From positions 43,811,296 through 43,875,295 of the forward strand of contig OY720346.1 in the NCBI GenBank assembly GCA_963082975.1: DNA of 64,000 nucleotides, given 5' to 3'. The stretch comes from Labia minor (taxonomy: Eukaryota > Arthropoda > Insecta > Dermaptera > Spongiphoridae). The translations under genes and the position numbers were made by a program. Position 1 is the first letter of the stretch, and the number at the start of each line of letters is the position of its first letter. A model generated the notes under the pieces. It had not been told where the DNA came from, did not search any database, and was given only the letters and a program-made list of their open reading frames with translations. Positions 34,199-49,100 of this stretch are shown one piece after another.

Positions 34199-37100
34199 CT
34201 AAAAATAATCAAATATATAAATTATTGATAAATGAATGGTATTAGAAAAATTTTATTTTTGATATTATATATTACTCTTGACCAGGGGTGAACCTATCGA
34301 ATTGTCTTTCATAGAACGGGGAGGGGGTGCCAAAGCAAATAAACATGAACTGCATGAAAAAATACTCCTATGATTTTTTTGTTTATTAATCATAACAAAA
34401 TTTTTAAAGTATAATCCAAGATATAAAATAGAACAAAAATCTAATTATTAAACAAATATCAATGTTTAATAAAAAAAATTTAAATTACTTTGAATAATTT
34501 GTAACTGATGAAATTTTTAAATCATTCTATATTAAATCAAATATATATATATATATATAACATCCTAGATCTTTCTATAACTGTATAACAAACGGTACAT
34601 GTGGCTCCTATGGTGGCTTAGTTAAGAAGTTGACATTCAATATAAAATTAATAATTCTAGAAATTTCCATACAAAGGATGTTTATAATATTTAAATTTTT
34701 ATTTTAATTTCTAATGTTCAATAATATTAAAAGTAAAATCAATTTCAATTAAATTAAATTAAATATTACTCCTAATTGATTATTTTCTAATACAAAGTAA
34801 GTAATTTTTATATTTAAATTTTTAATAAAACTAAATTTAAATGTGTTCATTTGTCAACGCCTCCAGATTAAAAATAAAAAACAGGATTTCAAATTGTGTT
34901 GGATCAAATCAAATAAACAAATTAATTTTAAATTGTATTGAATCTTTTAAATAATTTTGTTTTTGTTAATATTATGCTAGTTGCTTTTAAATTAATTTCA
35001 ATTAAATTAAATATTAATTAATTAATATTTTCTTGGTAAGTTGGTAATATGTTTTATATTTAATTTGATACTTTTTTAGATTATCTGTACTTTCTAATTT
35101 TCAAATTTAAAATTTCTTATATTAAATATATAATACTCTGTCTCTGGTACTACGAGTTTTGGATTGAAGAAATAATGAAATAATAATAATAAGGGTAGTT
35201 TTTTGTTGATAATGTGATTAATGAATTACTTACAGGAGTCGTAATAATCATAGATGGAGACAGGCACTGGCTTTTGGTTAGCTACTTTATGTGTGCGATA
35301 TGCCCGGATGGTTGGACAATACTCTTGTGATGTCATTTTATCAAAATAGAGCATAATAACAGTATCCCCTTCTTTTGTATCAACGCGACGGACATGCTCA
35401 CTTTGTCTTAGACTGGGCAACGACTCTTGGTCAGCGGTGAATCCTGATGGCAGACTAACCTCCATCACAGCCATATTACTCTCATTCACTGATGAGGTCT
35501 TTACAAATCTGTGAAAATTGTAATGTTATATCTTATTTACGATATATAAAATTTTTGTTTAAAATTAAAAATCTGGAGTGTCTCCACTCGACTATCTCGC
35601 AATTTGAATTGGATTAATTAATATATATTTTATTTAAATTAAAGTTAATTAATTAAATTATAAATTAAAATTAATAAATAATATTTATTAAACCAGCGCG
35701 TGTTTGGCTCTTTGTTGATAGCACCACGTCACGTGCTGGCGCGTTATTGCCATGTCAACGTGTTAAAAAATTAATTCCGATACTTTGAAAATCTTTATAT
35801 AGCAGTTTTATACAATTTTTAATCATGTGAATCACTATCGAATATATATCTTTATTTTTAAGGTCAGTTTAGAGGAAATAAAATGAAAATGTGGAAGGTA
35901 ATGACTCTCTTCCATATGAGCTACATTTCTAAAAAGTTGATAGAAAACTACGAATTTCAAACAATGCCCGTGTACCAAATTTCATTATTCGAGCTCAAAC
36001 CGTTTTTGCGTAATCTTGTCTATATACAGACATTTTTTCCAACCTTGGTGAAAATATATACGTATAAAATATATAACGTATATCTCTGGCGAGATAATAA
36101 AAATTAAATAAATAAATGAAATATAATTACGCTGAACAAATAGAGAGTTGTAAATGATTAACGTTGCTGTTTTTATCCACTTGTGGATCGAGTGTAAATC
36201 TGGGCCAAGCTCCTGTAACATTCACATTATATCGATATGACACTTGGGCAATTACTAAACCAGAACCTCTAGCAGTTATATTCAATGATCTTGTCTTTGA
36301 TGGGAGCTGAAATTTATATGAAAAAACAAAAAATTAATAAAAAATTATAAATTCTTATTATCAAAATCTATTCATTAATATAAAAGTCAATCACTTGATT
36401 TTTCTGAAGAATAATGGCGTTATTTGGTGAAACGTTCATTTTAACTGGATTGGCATCTTGGTTCATTGGCTGGAATGTGACACTAACAGATTCGCTGCCT
36501 GATGATCGTCGTGATAGACGTTCACCTAATCGAGCAAGAGCTTCAATTCCAATCACAGTGTCCTGGAATATGATAAATTAGAACTTATAAATTCTGTTCT
36601 ATACATATAATGTATAATAAATATATTTTAATTAGATTTTCATTTTTATTTTTTATTTTTTTTTCTTGAAATTTTGTTTATAAAACACTTTCAGCAACAA
36701 ACAGAACAATACATCCCTTACTATCGTCGGTCGGTAAAAATTATCAAACTAGATTAAAAAAGTTGGAAATTTATAAAATAGTTTAGAAATTTTGAATTTT
36801 TTACTATTCATCATTAAAAAGTAAAAAAGTATCATCTTTCTTTTGAACATCCTAACAAGTCAGTTGTCTAAGTGGAGTAGAGGTCTTGTATGATCAGTAT
36901 CGTTATACTGAACGAATCCTCTTAACATTGATATTGATATTGATCCTTATGTATGTAATTTTTATGATTGGTCTAACAATGTTAATTACAAAGTGTAAAT
37001 ATTCAATTTATTAATAGATAAATATATACCTGTGTAGAAACAAATCCGCCGTTAGCGTTTCTTTGAGCAACAATCCATCGAAGATTCGGTAATGCATCCA

Positions 37101-40100
37101 TCTCCAAACGACGTTCTAGATAGGTCATAAGGGCATAAGCTGACATTTCAATATTAACACCATTCGTGATTGTTTTCGGCCATGGATTCTTCTCATCTCC
37201 TTTTTCTAATTGTTTCTCCCACCATCGCATCTCTGAGTTGGTTTTTGCTTTTGATTCTAAAAGATTAAAAGCGGAGTCTTTTTGTGCATGATTGGCTCGA
37301 TGTAGAGCGTAAGCACAAAGGGCAATCGCATAGGGATCTTCTACTTCTGGCAATTTTTTAGCAATAAAATCAAGCGCCTTGTTTATTGTATTCCTGTATT
37401 GATTAGCACCTTTCTAAAAAAAAATTTAAAAATAATTTCTTTAATGCAAATTGAATTAAAAATAATGTCTATTTATAATAGATAGATAGTTGATGCGTTT
37501 GAAACCAAAATATTAATAATAAAAATAAATATATTAAATAATTTTGATCATTGATCTTTCTCATTTTAAAATTAAAATTACCCAACATTTAGTAGGTATT
37601 TCATTAAAAATTATGCTGACGAAAACTAAATTTTTTTATTTAATACATGATTGATTAATTTATTAAGTAATATGAAAAGTTGTTTATGAAGAACTTACAG
37701 GAATTTCAAGGAAAGTGATAAGCGTGTATGCTGTAAGTGCCAGTCCTTGTCCAGCTGCTCCTTGCATATCCGAATGGATTACTTTGCCAACTTCTGGGAA
37801 AGCACCATCATTGCGTTGCTGTGAGGCAAGCCAATGTAGCGCCTCAAGAACCACTTGTTCATCTACTGAAATATACCGCGATGCCTATATCAAAAAGAAA
37901 ATAAATAAATAATTAAATATTAAAATGAAAAATGAGTTAATAAATAATTAAAAAATAATTTCTAGAAGATGTAATCAAGTCAATTTAAAATTATTAATCA
38001 TTGAAAAATTAAAATAAAAATTATTTAAATTAAATATTATCTTTATTTTACCAGCATATATTAAATATTTCAATTAACAAAATTACAGATTTTATAATAT
38101 AACTTTACATTTTTCTCTTATGCATTATAACAGTGGTTCTTAAACTGTGGTCCGCGGACCCCTGGGGGTCCGCGAAGCCTTTACTGGGGGTCCGCGGTCC
38201 TCGGAAAAAAATCATCGTAAAAATATATACATATATAAATATTTAAAGTTCATTGTTTAACTATATCCTCCTAGAGAATTACGGCTATAATTTAATACTA
38301 TTAATAATATTATTTTATTTTATTAAATTGATAATTATGTCAATTAATTTTTTGTGAATAAATAAACATATATAAAAAACTATATATAAAATTTGAATTT
38401 TCATCCATTCATTCATTTAAAATCATTTTTCGATTGTTCCTTTAAAATAACCCCTCTTAGGGGCTCGGAAGGGGAGGCATATAAGGGAATTTTCTTTCAC
38501 TTTGTTATTGGGGAAAACCAGGGGAGGGGACAGTCTTACCCGGAAAAACCCAAATTGTCAGCGTCCACTCTGGGGTTTTAAACAGTTTTAAAGCAAATGT
38601 TAATTATAAGTTCATTTCTCAACGAGTTGTATCTTTAAATTATTTTTATTAATGTTAATTATAAGTTCATTTCTCAACGAGTTGTATCTTTAAATTATTT
38701 TTATTAATTTAATTAATTATAATTAAATTATAGCTAATAATAGTTTATTATAGCTAATAATTTTTTTTAATTTTTAGTGTAATTTGCATGATCATTATTT
38801 TATAAAAACACTAAACACATTTTGCAATTTCCCAGAAAGGCTGTTTTTGAGAGTAAGTATAAGTTAGTTTTATGAATAAAAAATATTTATTTTAATAATA
38901 TTTTAGAATCAAATTACGAAATTAATAATATTTTAGAATCAAATTACGAAATTAATAATATTTTAGAATCAAATTACGAAATATATTTATTATATAAATT
39001 AATATTCATTTAAAATGATATTAAATCATTTATTTAAAATGATTTAAAACATTTATTAAAATGATTTAAAACATTCATTTAAAATGATATTAAAACATTC
39101 ATTTAAAATCATATTAAAACATAGCTAGTAAATAATAATTCGTTATATTTATATTATATTTATATTATATTTATATTATTGTAGTTCAATGTTAATAAAT
39201 TACTCCATAAAATGGATCGTTGGCTACAAACTGGTTCAACACAGAAACGGAAAGAATCAGATGATGAGGCATCAACAGCAAACTCTACCAAGAAACGCAA
39301 AACTAGAAAATATTCGGATGATTATTTATCATTTGGATTTACTTATATTTGCAACAATGATGTGGAAAGACCAGTCTGCGTTCTATGTCAGGAAAGTTTA
39401 TCCAATGAAAGTATGAAACCTGCTAATCTCAGACGTCATTTACAAACAAAGCACAGCGAGCATGTTAGTAAGTCTATCGAATTTTTTAAAATGAAAAAAG
39501 AAGAACTTAATTCAAGTCAGAGATTGATGGTAAAGACGGGATCTGGTGGTATGAGTAAGAAAGCAGTAATGGCATCATATGAAGTAGCTCTACTTATTGC
39601 TAAAGCAGGAAAGCCGCATAATATAGCAGAGCAATTAATTCTTCCTGCTACAAAAGTAATTACAAATATAATGTTAGGAACTAAAGCAGCAAACGATATA
39701 AATTTGATTTCATTATCAAATGATACGGTTAAGAATAGGATTGAAGACATGTCATGTAATATAAAAGAAGAATTAATATCGAGAGTGCGCAAAAGTCACT
39801 ATTACTCATTACAATTGGATGAAAGTACTGATGTCACTAATAATGCCAATTTGTTAGCTTTCATTAGATATGAGTTTGAAAATAAAATACAAGAAGATGT
39901 ATTGTTTTGTGATTCACTACCTTCACGAACGACAGCTAATGACATATTTAACAGTTTGAATAATTTTATAACCGAAAATGAAATAGAGTGGCCAAAATGT
40001 GTTGGAATTTGCACTGATGGTGCTCGTGCAATGTCAGGTACAAGAACTGGATTGATTGCTCTTATTAAAAATGTTGCGCCTCAGGTTGTTTGGAATCATT

Positions 40101-43100
40101 GCTGCATTCACAGAGAATCATTAGCAGCCAAAAATATGTCACCAGATTTGAAAAGAACATTAGACGAAGTAGTTAAAATTGTCAATTTCATTAAGGCTCG
40201 TCCACTTAATTCCAGAGTTTTTAAAATTTTGTGTGAGGAAATGGGTAGTCAACATACACATTTATTATTACATACAGATGTACGTTGGTTGTCCCGCGGG
40301 AAAGTACTCATTCGCTTTTTTGAGCTTCGAGATGAAATACGATTATTTTTAATAGATGCGCATTTTGAACTGACCGAATGTTTCAATGATTTTATCTGGT
40401 TAGCTAAGGTGGCTTACTTGACTGATATTTTTACAAAATTGAACGAACTTAATTTGAGCCTGCAAGGTACTGTTGTAAATATATTTAAAGTTGAAGATAA
40501 AATAGAAGCAATGATTAAAAAAATCGACTTGTGGTCGAAACGCATCCAGAACGGTGTATATGAGTCTTTTCCAACTCTCAATGATTTCATAGAAAGCTCC
40601 AGTGAAAAATTGCTTAATCAAACGCGTCAATTATTTGTTGAACATTTAATTACTTTGAAAAGCAACTTCAGGAAGTATTTTTCTACTCCTGATCCTTGCA
40701 ATAACTGGATCAGAGATCCATTTAATATGGAAATTACAAATGCTAAACATTTATCTGCACCTGAACAAGATATTCTCGTGGAATTATCATGTGATACAAC
40801 TTATAAACTAAAATTTAACAAAACTGAATTGAGCAACTTTTGGTTACTTCTCAGGTCAGATTATCCTGCGCTTGCAAATAAAGCACTTCAACACTTGATT
40901 CCATTCTGCAAAACATATTTATGCGAACAAGCTTTTTCGGTACTATTTTATATTAAGTCTAAATATAGAAACAAATTAAATGTAGAGCCGGATCTTAGAT
41001 TAAAAGTTTCCAATATTAAGCCAGATATTGAGATTCTTGTTTCAAGAAAACAACTGCATACATCTCATTAAATATGTAAGTTATATTTAATGAGATAGAT
41101 GCAGTTATTTTTTAAAATATTTCTTATTTAATATTTTCTGAAAAAAATTATAAAATATTTATATGAATTTAATGTAAGTACCCATTATAATTTGTGAGAT
41201 TTGTTGCTATGACAATGTTTGTATTTTCTTTCTTCAATATTATAATTTCTAATAAAATGTGTTCTACAATATGCAAAAAAATCGTTATTCACCAATCACT
41301 GTTAGAAATATTCATCATATATCCTTGTCCTTATGAGATCGTAAGCCAGAAATTAATTAATAAAATGACGTAAAGTACCTAAAGTTGTGATGGGGGTCCG
41401 TCAAAAAAAATTTTTTCAAGTGGGGGTCCGTGGAGTACATAAGTTTAAGAACCTATGCATTATAATATTGACTCAATTATTAATTATTTAATCAAAAATT
41501 TCCAATTGATATTAAATGAAGGTAAAATCTTATTTTTAATAGTTTTTATTAAAATTAATATAATTCATGTAGGTAAATTAATGTATTTGACTGCCGATTT
41601 ATATAATTTTTTTATTTGATTATTATTAATTAGACAATTCTGATAAATATGATTCGCATCACAAATTTAAAATTAATATTTAGAAAAAATAGTGTCCATC
41701 AAAATAACGTAATTTTGAAAATCCATTAGAATATAATAAAGCATTAAAATTAATTTCATATTTTAATTAAATTCAAATAAGGATTCATTCCCACCTTCGT
41801 AATTTAATATTTGAGGTTATGTATATATATATATATATTAATATGTAACTAAATATTTAATAACTATAATTTTAGCAGTTTTTATACATATAAAATGTAT
41901 TAAAAAGATCTATATTCACTTTTAGATGACTTTTGTTTTGTTAACTATTATAATATCTATTTATCTATCTCTGTGACTTTACGGCATTCGAAAGTTTTTG
42001 GCCACAGCAACAACATTCCTCCAAGTACCCCTATTCTGAGTTACCATCCAACTCCCATCTCTCTCACGTTCCTTCCTACATTGTCTATCCACCACGTCCT
42101 TAGTCTTCCAAGCGGACGTTTCCCAATCGATCTCCTCTCCAATTCTATTCTTTCCTCTCCCATTCTAGCCACGTGTCCTGCCCATCACAGCCTTTTTGAT
42201 TTTATAACCCTATGTCTAGACATGCATAAATGTAATGCAATTCCTCGTTATGCAGTCTCCGCTATTGCCCAGTGACCTCATCTTTCTTTGGCCCATATGA
42301 ATCCTATTTCAAAAACTCTAAATCTACTCTCGTCTCTCAGGGCCATAGATCATGCCTCCCATCCATATAATATAACCGGAAAAACGTTTATAAATAAATT
42401 ATACAAATATGTGGGGTTTTAATAAAAATCTCTTTAATAGGAAAAATATTTGTCATTAACTATAATAATTATTTATTATATTAATTTTTCTTGGTGGGTG
42501 ATATGCCTTCCCCAATTGATTTTCTTTACCATTGAATCTTGTTTAGTTATAATGTTATATAATTATAAAATAAAAATTATATATAGATATTTAAATGATG
42601 TGATTATCTTTACAAAATTATGAAATGTTTATATTCTATAAATTTTTCAAAGAAGTGAAAGAAAACGGGAATAAAATAAGAAAAAAAATTCTATATTTAC
42701 CTGATGAAATGATTTTGCTACAAATGCAGTTAACCAAGTACTGCCAGATTCATCCGATTCACCAAATGCGCTAAAAGACCCATCTTTATGACGGTAGGTC
42801 AACTCTTGTTGATAACCCTTCTCAAGAAAACCAATGGCTCGACTTTCAACCGCCTGGGTTAACTGATTTGTATTCTAAAATTTTCCCATTCATAAATAAT
42901 AATAATAAAATAACAATTTTTATTTTGTTTTTTATAAAAATAAAATTAAAAAAATATACCTTTAGATAATCTATAATAACAATATTTGGTACAAAATTGA
43001 GCATATTTTGTTCTCCACATCCTGAGGGCAACTGTAATGAAAAACAAAATTAGAAATTATTCAAAAATCAAAAATTTATATTGATATTTATCTATGATTA

Positions 43101-46100
43101 ATATATAATTGATTTGTATTTGTTTAGTTAATTTTAAATTTATTAATTAAAATAATTTGAAAAAACCTAAAAGTATCCATAAAACATTCAAAATCAAAAT
43201 TTAAAACTAAAATACATTATAATTATCATTTTTAAAATTTTAATTTATATAATTATAAATATATGCGTATAAATCAAATAAAATAAGTTGATCTGTGGCC
43301 AGGCGCAGAACTGACCGACGGTTTGAAATAAATTAATTTCCAGCTACAGAAACAATTTCAAATAATTTAAATGTATCTATTAATGCATTAAAAAACAGAT
43401 ATGGATACATAAATATTTTTAATATTATTTTATTTAAAATATATAAGTTAAAATATATAGTTGGCTATGACATCATGAAGAGCTGGGTGACGTCATATAA
43501 TTTTAAATTAAGACAATACCTCCCTTACTATCGTCGGTCGGTAAAAAAACTAATGCAGATGATTTTTCCCGAGGATAAAACCAATACAAAGTACATAATT
43601 CGCGGAGATTTGTAAAAAATCTCCACATGTGAAATTTGGTGTGAAAACAATATCTCCCTTACTATCGTCGGTCGGTAAAAATAAAAATTAATAAGAATAA
43701 TTTGAAATTTAAACCCTTTAAATTAACTATTTTTATAATATTTCCTTTTTCAGAATATACTCTTATATATTATATATCATTATATTATTTTTAATTTTAA
43801 TTGTATTTTTTACCGACCGACGATAGTAAGGGAGGTATTGTTTTCACATCAAATTTCACATGTGGAGATTTTTACATATCTCCACGAATCATGCATTTTC
43901 TAAACAGAAAAAAGTATTTTTAGCATGATGTCTGTCCGTCCGTATAGATGTGTACAGCCTGAACGGCTGAACCGATTTTGATGAAATTTGGTATATTTAC
44001 TTAAGGCATCAGTGTGATGAATTGATCAACTTTTGGTGCAAATCCGGAAACCGGAAGTGGTAGTATTAGCGATCGACGATAGGAAGGGAAGGGTTATTTT
44101 CACACCAAATTTCACATGAGGAGATTTTTTTATATATTACCACGAATCATACACTTTGTATTGGTTTTATCCTCGGGGAAATCATATTTATTAGTTTTTT
44201 CTTGATTTAAAATTATATGACGTCATCCAGGCATTCACGACGTCACAGCCTGTTCTTACATATATATTATAAATAAAATAAAATTAAAAATATTTATGTT
44301 ATATCCATATCTGTTTTTTATTACATTAATAGATATATGAAAATTATTTGAAATTGTTTCTGTAGCTGGAAATTAATTTATTTCAAACTGTCGGTCGGTT
44401 CAGACCTGGCCACAGGTCAACTTATTTTAAATCAATTTCATATTATTATTAATAATAAATATATTATTCATCAAATTCTAGATATTCAATAAATATAATG
44501 ATTAAATAATATTATTTTATTTACTTGAATTAATTTTTCTAGATTTGGAATACTTGGTCCAAGTATATCGCCAACAGCCGATACTTCCACATATTCTGAT
44601 CCACTGACAATATTTTTAGGAATATCCAAATGGACAGTTTCATTAAATACATTTTTATCACGTAAATCAATGAAAATTGCCTTATTTATATACTGGGTTT
44701 CACCTTCCGGCTAAAAAACAAATGCAAAAAAATATAAATTAATTAGAAATAGAAATAGATACTTATATTATAGGGAGAGAATAAATAAAAACTAAATTAT
44801 ATGACTTAGAAAAGAGATTACAGATAAAGTTCAAATTTTTTAATTTTTCCATTCTTAATATTCTAGTTAAAACAATAATTTATTAATAAAATTGCTTTAT
44901 TTATATAATTATGTTTATTATAAATTAAATATAAAAAAAATAAATAAATATAAATATTGTGTAATTTAGAGGTCTTTAAATTTATTATATTAAGTATTTA
45001 AATTTTTCTATAGGTATAGTATAGTACGATTATATCCTTCTCATTTATTTAGGCTCCATTAATATATTAAAATTTCTATCAGTTTATTTTATATTCATCT
45101 ATTATTTTCATTTCAATTAATCAGAATGAGCATAAAGACAAAATATCAATATACTTAAGTATCGTTATGAGAAAATTCAAGTAGAAGAAAACTAATATTC
45201 ACAAAAGATAGACTTATTACTCCTTAGATGGTAATTTTAAGTAGTCAAAGCCTCCCTCCAATGACTTTCCCAACCCTTTTCTTATCCGCAGGTATTAATT
45301 ATAAAGCTTCTAAATTGAAACCGTTAAATTGTCGCTTAAAACTTTTTTTTCTTCCCTTTACTTAAATGTGCATTATATATATAGATTATAATTCTAACAA
45401 TTATTTTTTTTACTAATATAATTTGATTAATGATTAATATTATTGTGTGATCATTATCTGGTCATTAATATTTCTAAAAAATATTATAAGGACTACTTAT
45501 TACTTACCTTTTTCAAAAATTTTGATTTTATTCTTATAGTATTAATATTTTGAGTGAAACATTGCAATAAATATAAAGAATAGCTTATTGTATATGTAGT
45601 TTTTTAAAATAATACAAACCCGAACTAAAAGTTGTCGTTCAATTGCATCGTTTGCAAATGGAGTTGAAGCCGTAACTTTGATAGTGACATAGCCAAGTTT
45701 TTTTGGCACAATCATAAATGAAACAGAACTGCCACTTTGTGGTTTGACTTGGACTTGTTTACGCCGATATAATTCCACTTCTAAAAAAGAAACAAAAATA
45801 TTAATACATACACTATATCCTAGAATATACTTATAGTTTTTCAAAAAAAAAATATATTACTTTTATTAGAATTCTTAATGTTTATATGACAAATTTTCTG
45901 AATGAAGAAAAATTATTCATTTTTTAATGATAAAAATTAATAAATTAATTTATTTAAAGAAATATCAAATTAATAATATAAATTTAATGAAATTTAGTTT
46001 TAATTTAAAATTCATTTTTATTATCTATTCGTAGTTTAAATAATAAATACATAGACTTTAAGCAGCCCATACATCTTCAATTAAACTGCGCAGTTAATCA

Positions 46101-49100
46101 TGTATGACCTGATGTCTCAGTGATAAACTGTGTAAACTATGCAGCTTTGTACTTACTTCACTCAGTTTTAAGGCCTGAGCTATTCCTTCGATAAACTGCA
46201 CAGTTCACACAGTTTATGAAGTGTGATGACATGTCTCAGCGATAAACTGTGTGAACTGTGCAGTTTTGTGATTACATCACCCAATTCACAGACCTGAGCT
46301 ATAACTGCACAGGTCACTTGGTTTATCGTTCAGTTCTGTCTATTCCATCTCAGCTTTTACCACGACTTTATCAATAAAGAAAGAATTCTTAGAATCATAC
46401 CGTTCATTTCCTGAGCTTAGAGCTACACAAAGTTCAGGATATTTTAATAGAATCAAAAAGACAGTTGTGTTTGTATGATAAAATAATAGATAAATTAAAT
46501 CCAATAGATGGTAGCACAACGCGAGACAGTGTTATAAAAATTATTAACCTGAGATTTACGTTTAGAAGAGAGTTAAAGAAAATTAATAATTCAAAAAGAT
46601 CGAGGACTTCAGCTATTGAATTTTACACTGGTACTCTTTTGTATTTTGATAGGTTAATGGTTTTGGTAGATCAGAAAACTCAAGAAACAGATGACTCTGT
46701 ACGCTAAACAATAATTAATTACATGCACACACATTAAAAAAAGAGTTCAAAAATTCATAAATTGAAAAATTGGTTTACTAAATAAGAACCAATGTGTGAA
46801 TAATAAAAAATAAAATGTGCTTAATTCTAGTATTTTAATTAAATAATGTTTTAATTTTATATATAATTTATTCTCAGTAAGTAAACTTTAAATTAATTTT
46901 CATTATTAACATAAAATGAATAATTCTTACTTGTTGTATCACCAATATCGTTGGAAATTTCAGCAAATTCAAATTCTTCCAGACCACGATTTTCCAATGT
47001 AACTGTCGCTGTCACTTCTTTATCCATATAATTAAAGACCACAATTGGTACAGCAACAATCTCACCTCGAATTACATTATATGGCAAATCCAACGAAATA
47101 AAAAATGGTCGATAGACACGCAACTAAAAACAAAATTTAATTTTATTTATTACAAATATTTTGAATTTAAAAAAAGAAAATTTTTATTCAAAAACACACA
47201 TACATATAAGACTTAAATATTAATTTAATTTAATTTTTATTAATTTAAATATAATATCTATAATAATTATTTACTTCCTGTCGTATTAGGGTTTTAAGTT
47301 ACATTATTACAATATTCTATATACAAATACCATTTGAATAAAATAAACAGGCAAAAAAACAAAATTATTTCAAATATTTTGTAGGTGCTTTAATTAAAGT
47401 TTTTTTTTTAATAATTCTTTTTAATTAACAGACGATCTAAAATTTTGTCCCAATTTCTTTCATCTAGTATTCATTTTTTGTGTACTCCTTGTTTTCAGTT
47501 CTTTATTCCGTTAATTAAAAATTAATTTAGTCTTTTAAGTCAAGGAATATATATATATATATATATCTGATTGTGTTTCTGCCTTCATATATAATTTAAT
47601 ATTCTTTTCCCAAATAAACTGAGGTCATTTTCAGGTTTCGTTGACCTTTTTTCTCAAATTTCTTTGTTAAATAAACTAATAGTCTAATAAATAATCTTAA
47701 AACTTATATGAAATTTTCGTCTATTTTCATATGCCGTTTTATGTCAATAAGTCCCCATGAATTTTGTACTTCATCATCCAATACTGCCTCTATTATTTGT
47801 CCGAATTGTTCTCTTAATTTGCCTATTGTTTCATTGTCAGTCTCTTACAGAAGTTAGGCTTTACTCCTACTCCCATTCCGTTCAATTGTTTTATTTACTA
47901 AGTAGAGCTCCCATTATTTCCTCTTCTTATTATCTCTTTGAGGAAGATTTTTGGTCACCTCTCATTTACAATACATTTTCTATTTCCATTATATATTTTA
48001 TCATCTTTATCTAACTTAAATTTAATAATATATTAAAAGAGAGATTACTAAATAGAAATTTGAATGAACAACACGGAGAATTATATAAACTTTAAAAAAT
48101 TAATTTCTGCGGTTATTGATTAGATATTAATAAAATTTATAGCCTATGTTACTATAGAGGAATATAAGAATATTGTGATGTAATTTCATAGAAATCGGTT
48201 CAGCCAATTCTGAGTTTATAAAATAATTATTTTCCGGACAGACAGATAGAGAGACATGAAAAATTCTAAAGTCACTTTTGAATTCTAGAGATCATGAAAC
48301 TCGAAGATATGCAAAAAATTTTAAATTCTGAGCAATGTGCAAACAAAAACCTTTTTTATATATATAGAAGATTGTAAATAATGAGATCTTCGATACTATC
48401 TTCTCTTCTAATTATCATAAAATTATATAATTGTAAATTATATATATATAAATAATACTTTTTAATTTTACCTTTGAGGGTGCATCTGTAAGTCCCAAAC
48501 CGTAGATAGGGTCAATTGAGAAACCAGTTATGATCCATGATGTAATAGTATCTGGTGCTTTTTTTCTCGATAGTGAAACTCGTCCATCAGCACTGCATAT
48601 CATACCAATTGACAATTTAATAAAATAAGAAATTAATTATATACTAATAAAAAGAAAAAAATGGGTTTTTACCAAACTTTGACTAAATAATAAAATCGCA
48701 CTCATAACAGAAATAAAATGAAAAATACAGAGAAAAATTAACACAAAAATAAAAAAATTGATTAAATGAAGATCGAAATAGAAATAAATGAAGAATATAT
48801 AAGAAATAAAAAAATATATATTCAATACTAGATAAAAGATTCATATATTGAGATTTACTAAATAATATAAAATGAGAATTTTATATAAAAATTTTTTATA
48901 TCATAAAATTTAATGAATAAATTGTTTTTCACTTATATTATATATATTATTATTTAATTAATAACATGAATTTAAGGAAATTAAATTCATAAATTTATAT
49001 TTATTTTATTAAATATATTTTAGGACAACTCATATTTTTATACAATTTTTAATTCATCAAGTATGTACAATCTGGGTTGGGTTCAAATCTCACTAAGTAT

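Larger units (their letters stand above)
38131..41457 (+). mobile_element. Apparently intact autonomous hAT transposon (ZBED5/SCAND3-like type)
   Basis: The left end CAGTGGTTCTTAAACTGTGG and right end AAGTTTAAGAACCTATG are inverted over GGTTCTTAAAC. GGGGGTCCG subterminal repeats occur at both ends. A perfect 8-bp target duplication CATTATAA flanks it (38,123-38,130 and 41,458-41,465). Length is 3,327 bp. The 5' part holds tandem repeats (38,598-38,707; 38,892-38,982; about 39,010-39,122). The plus-strand transposase is uninterrupted. It is inserted antisense to the host TEP gene. Confidence 0.92.
37885..42700 (-). other. TEP intron 18, hosting a hAT transposon and a LINE tail
   Basis: The largest intron of the gene. 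Its size is mostly explained by the hAT element at 38,131-41,457 and the LINE tail at 41,955-42,380. Confidence 0.8.
45781..46930 (-). other. TEP intron 14, with a MADF remnant and hairpin repeats
   Basis: The intron carries the foreign segment 46,060-46,710 described separately. The rest is AT-rich. Confidence 0.6.
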
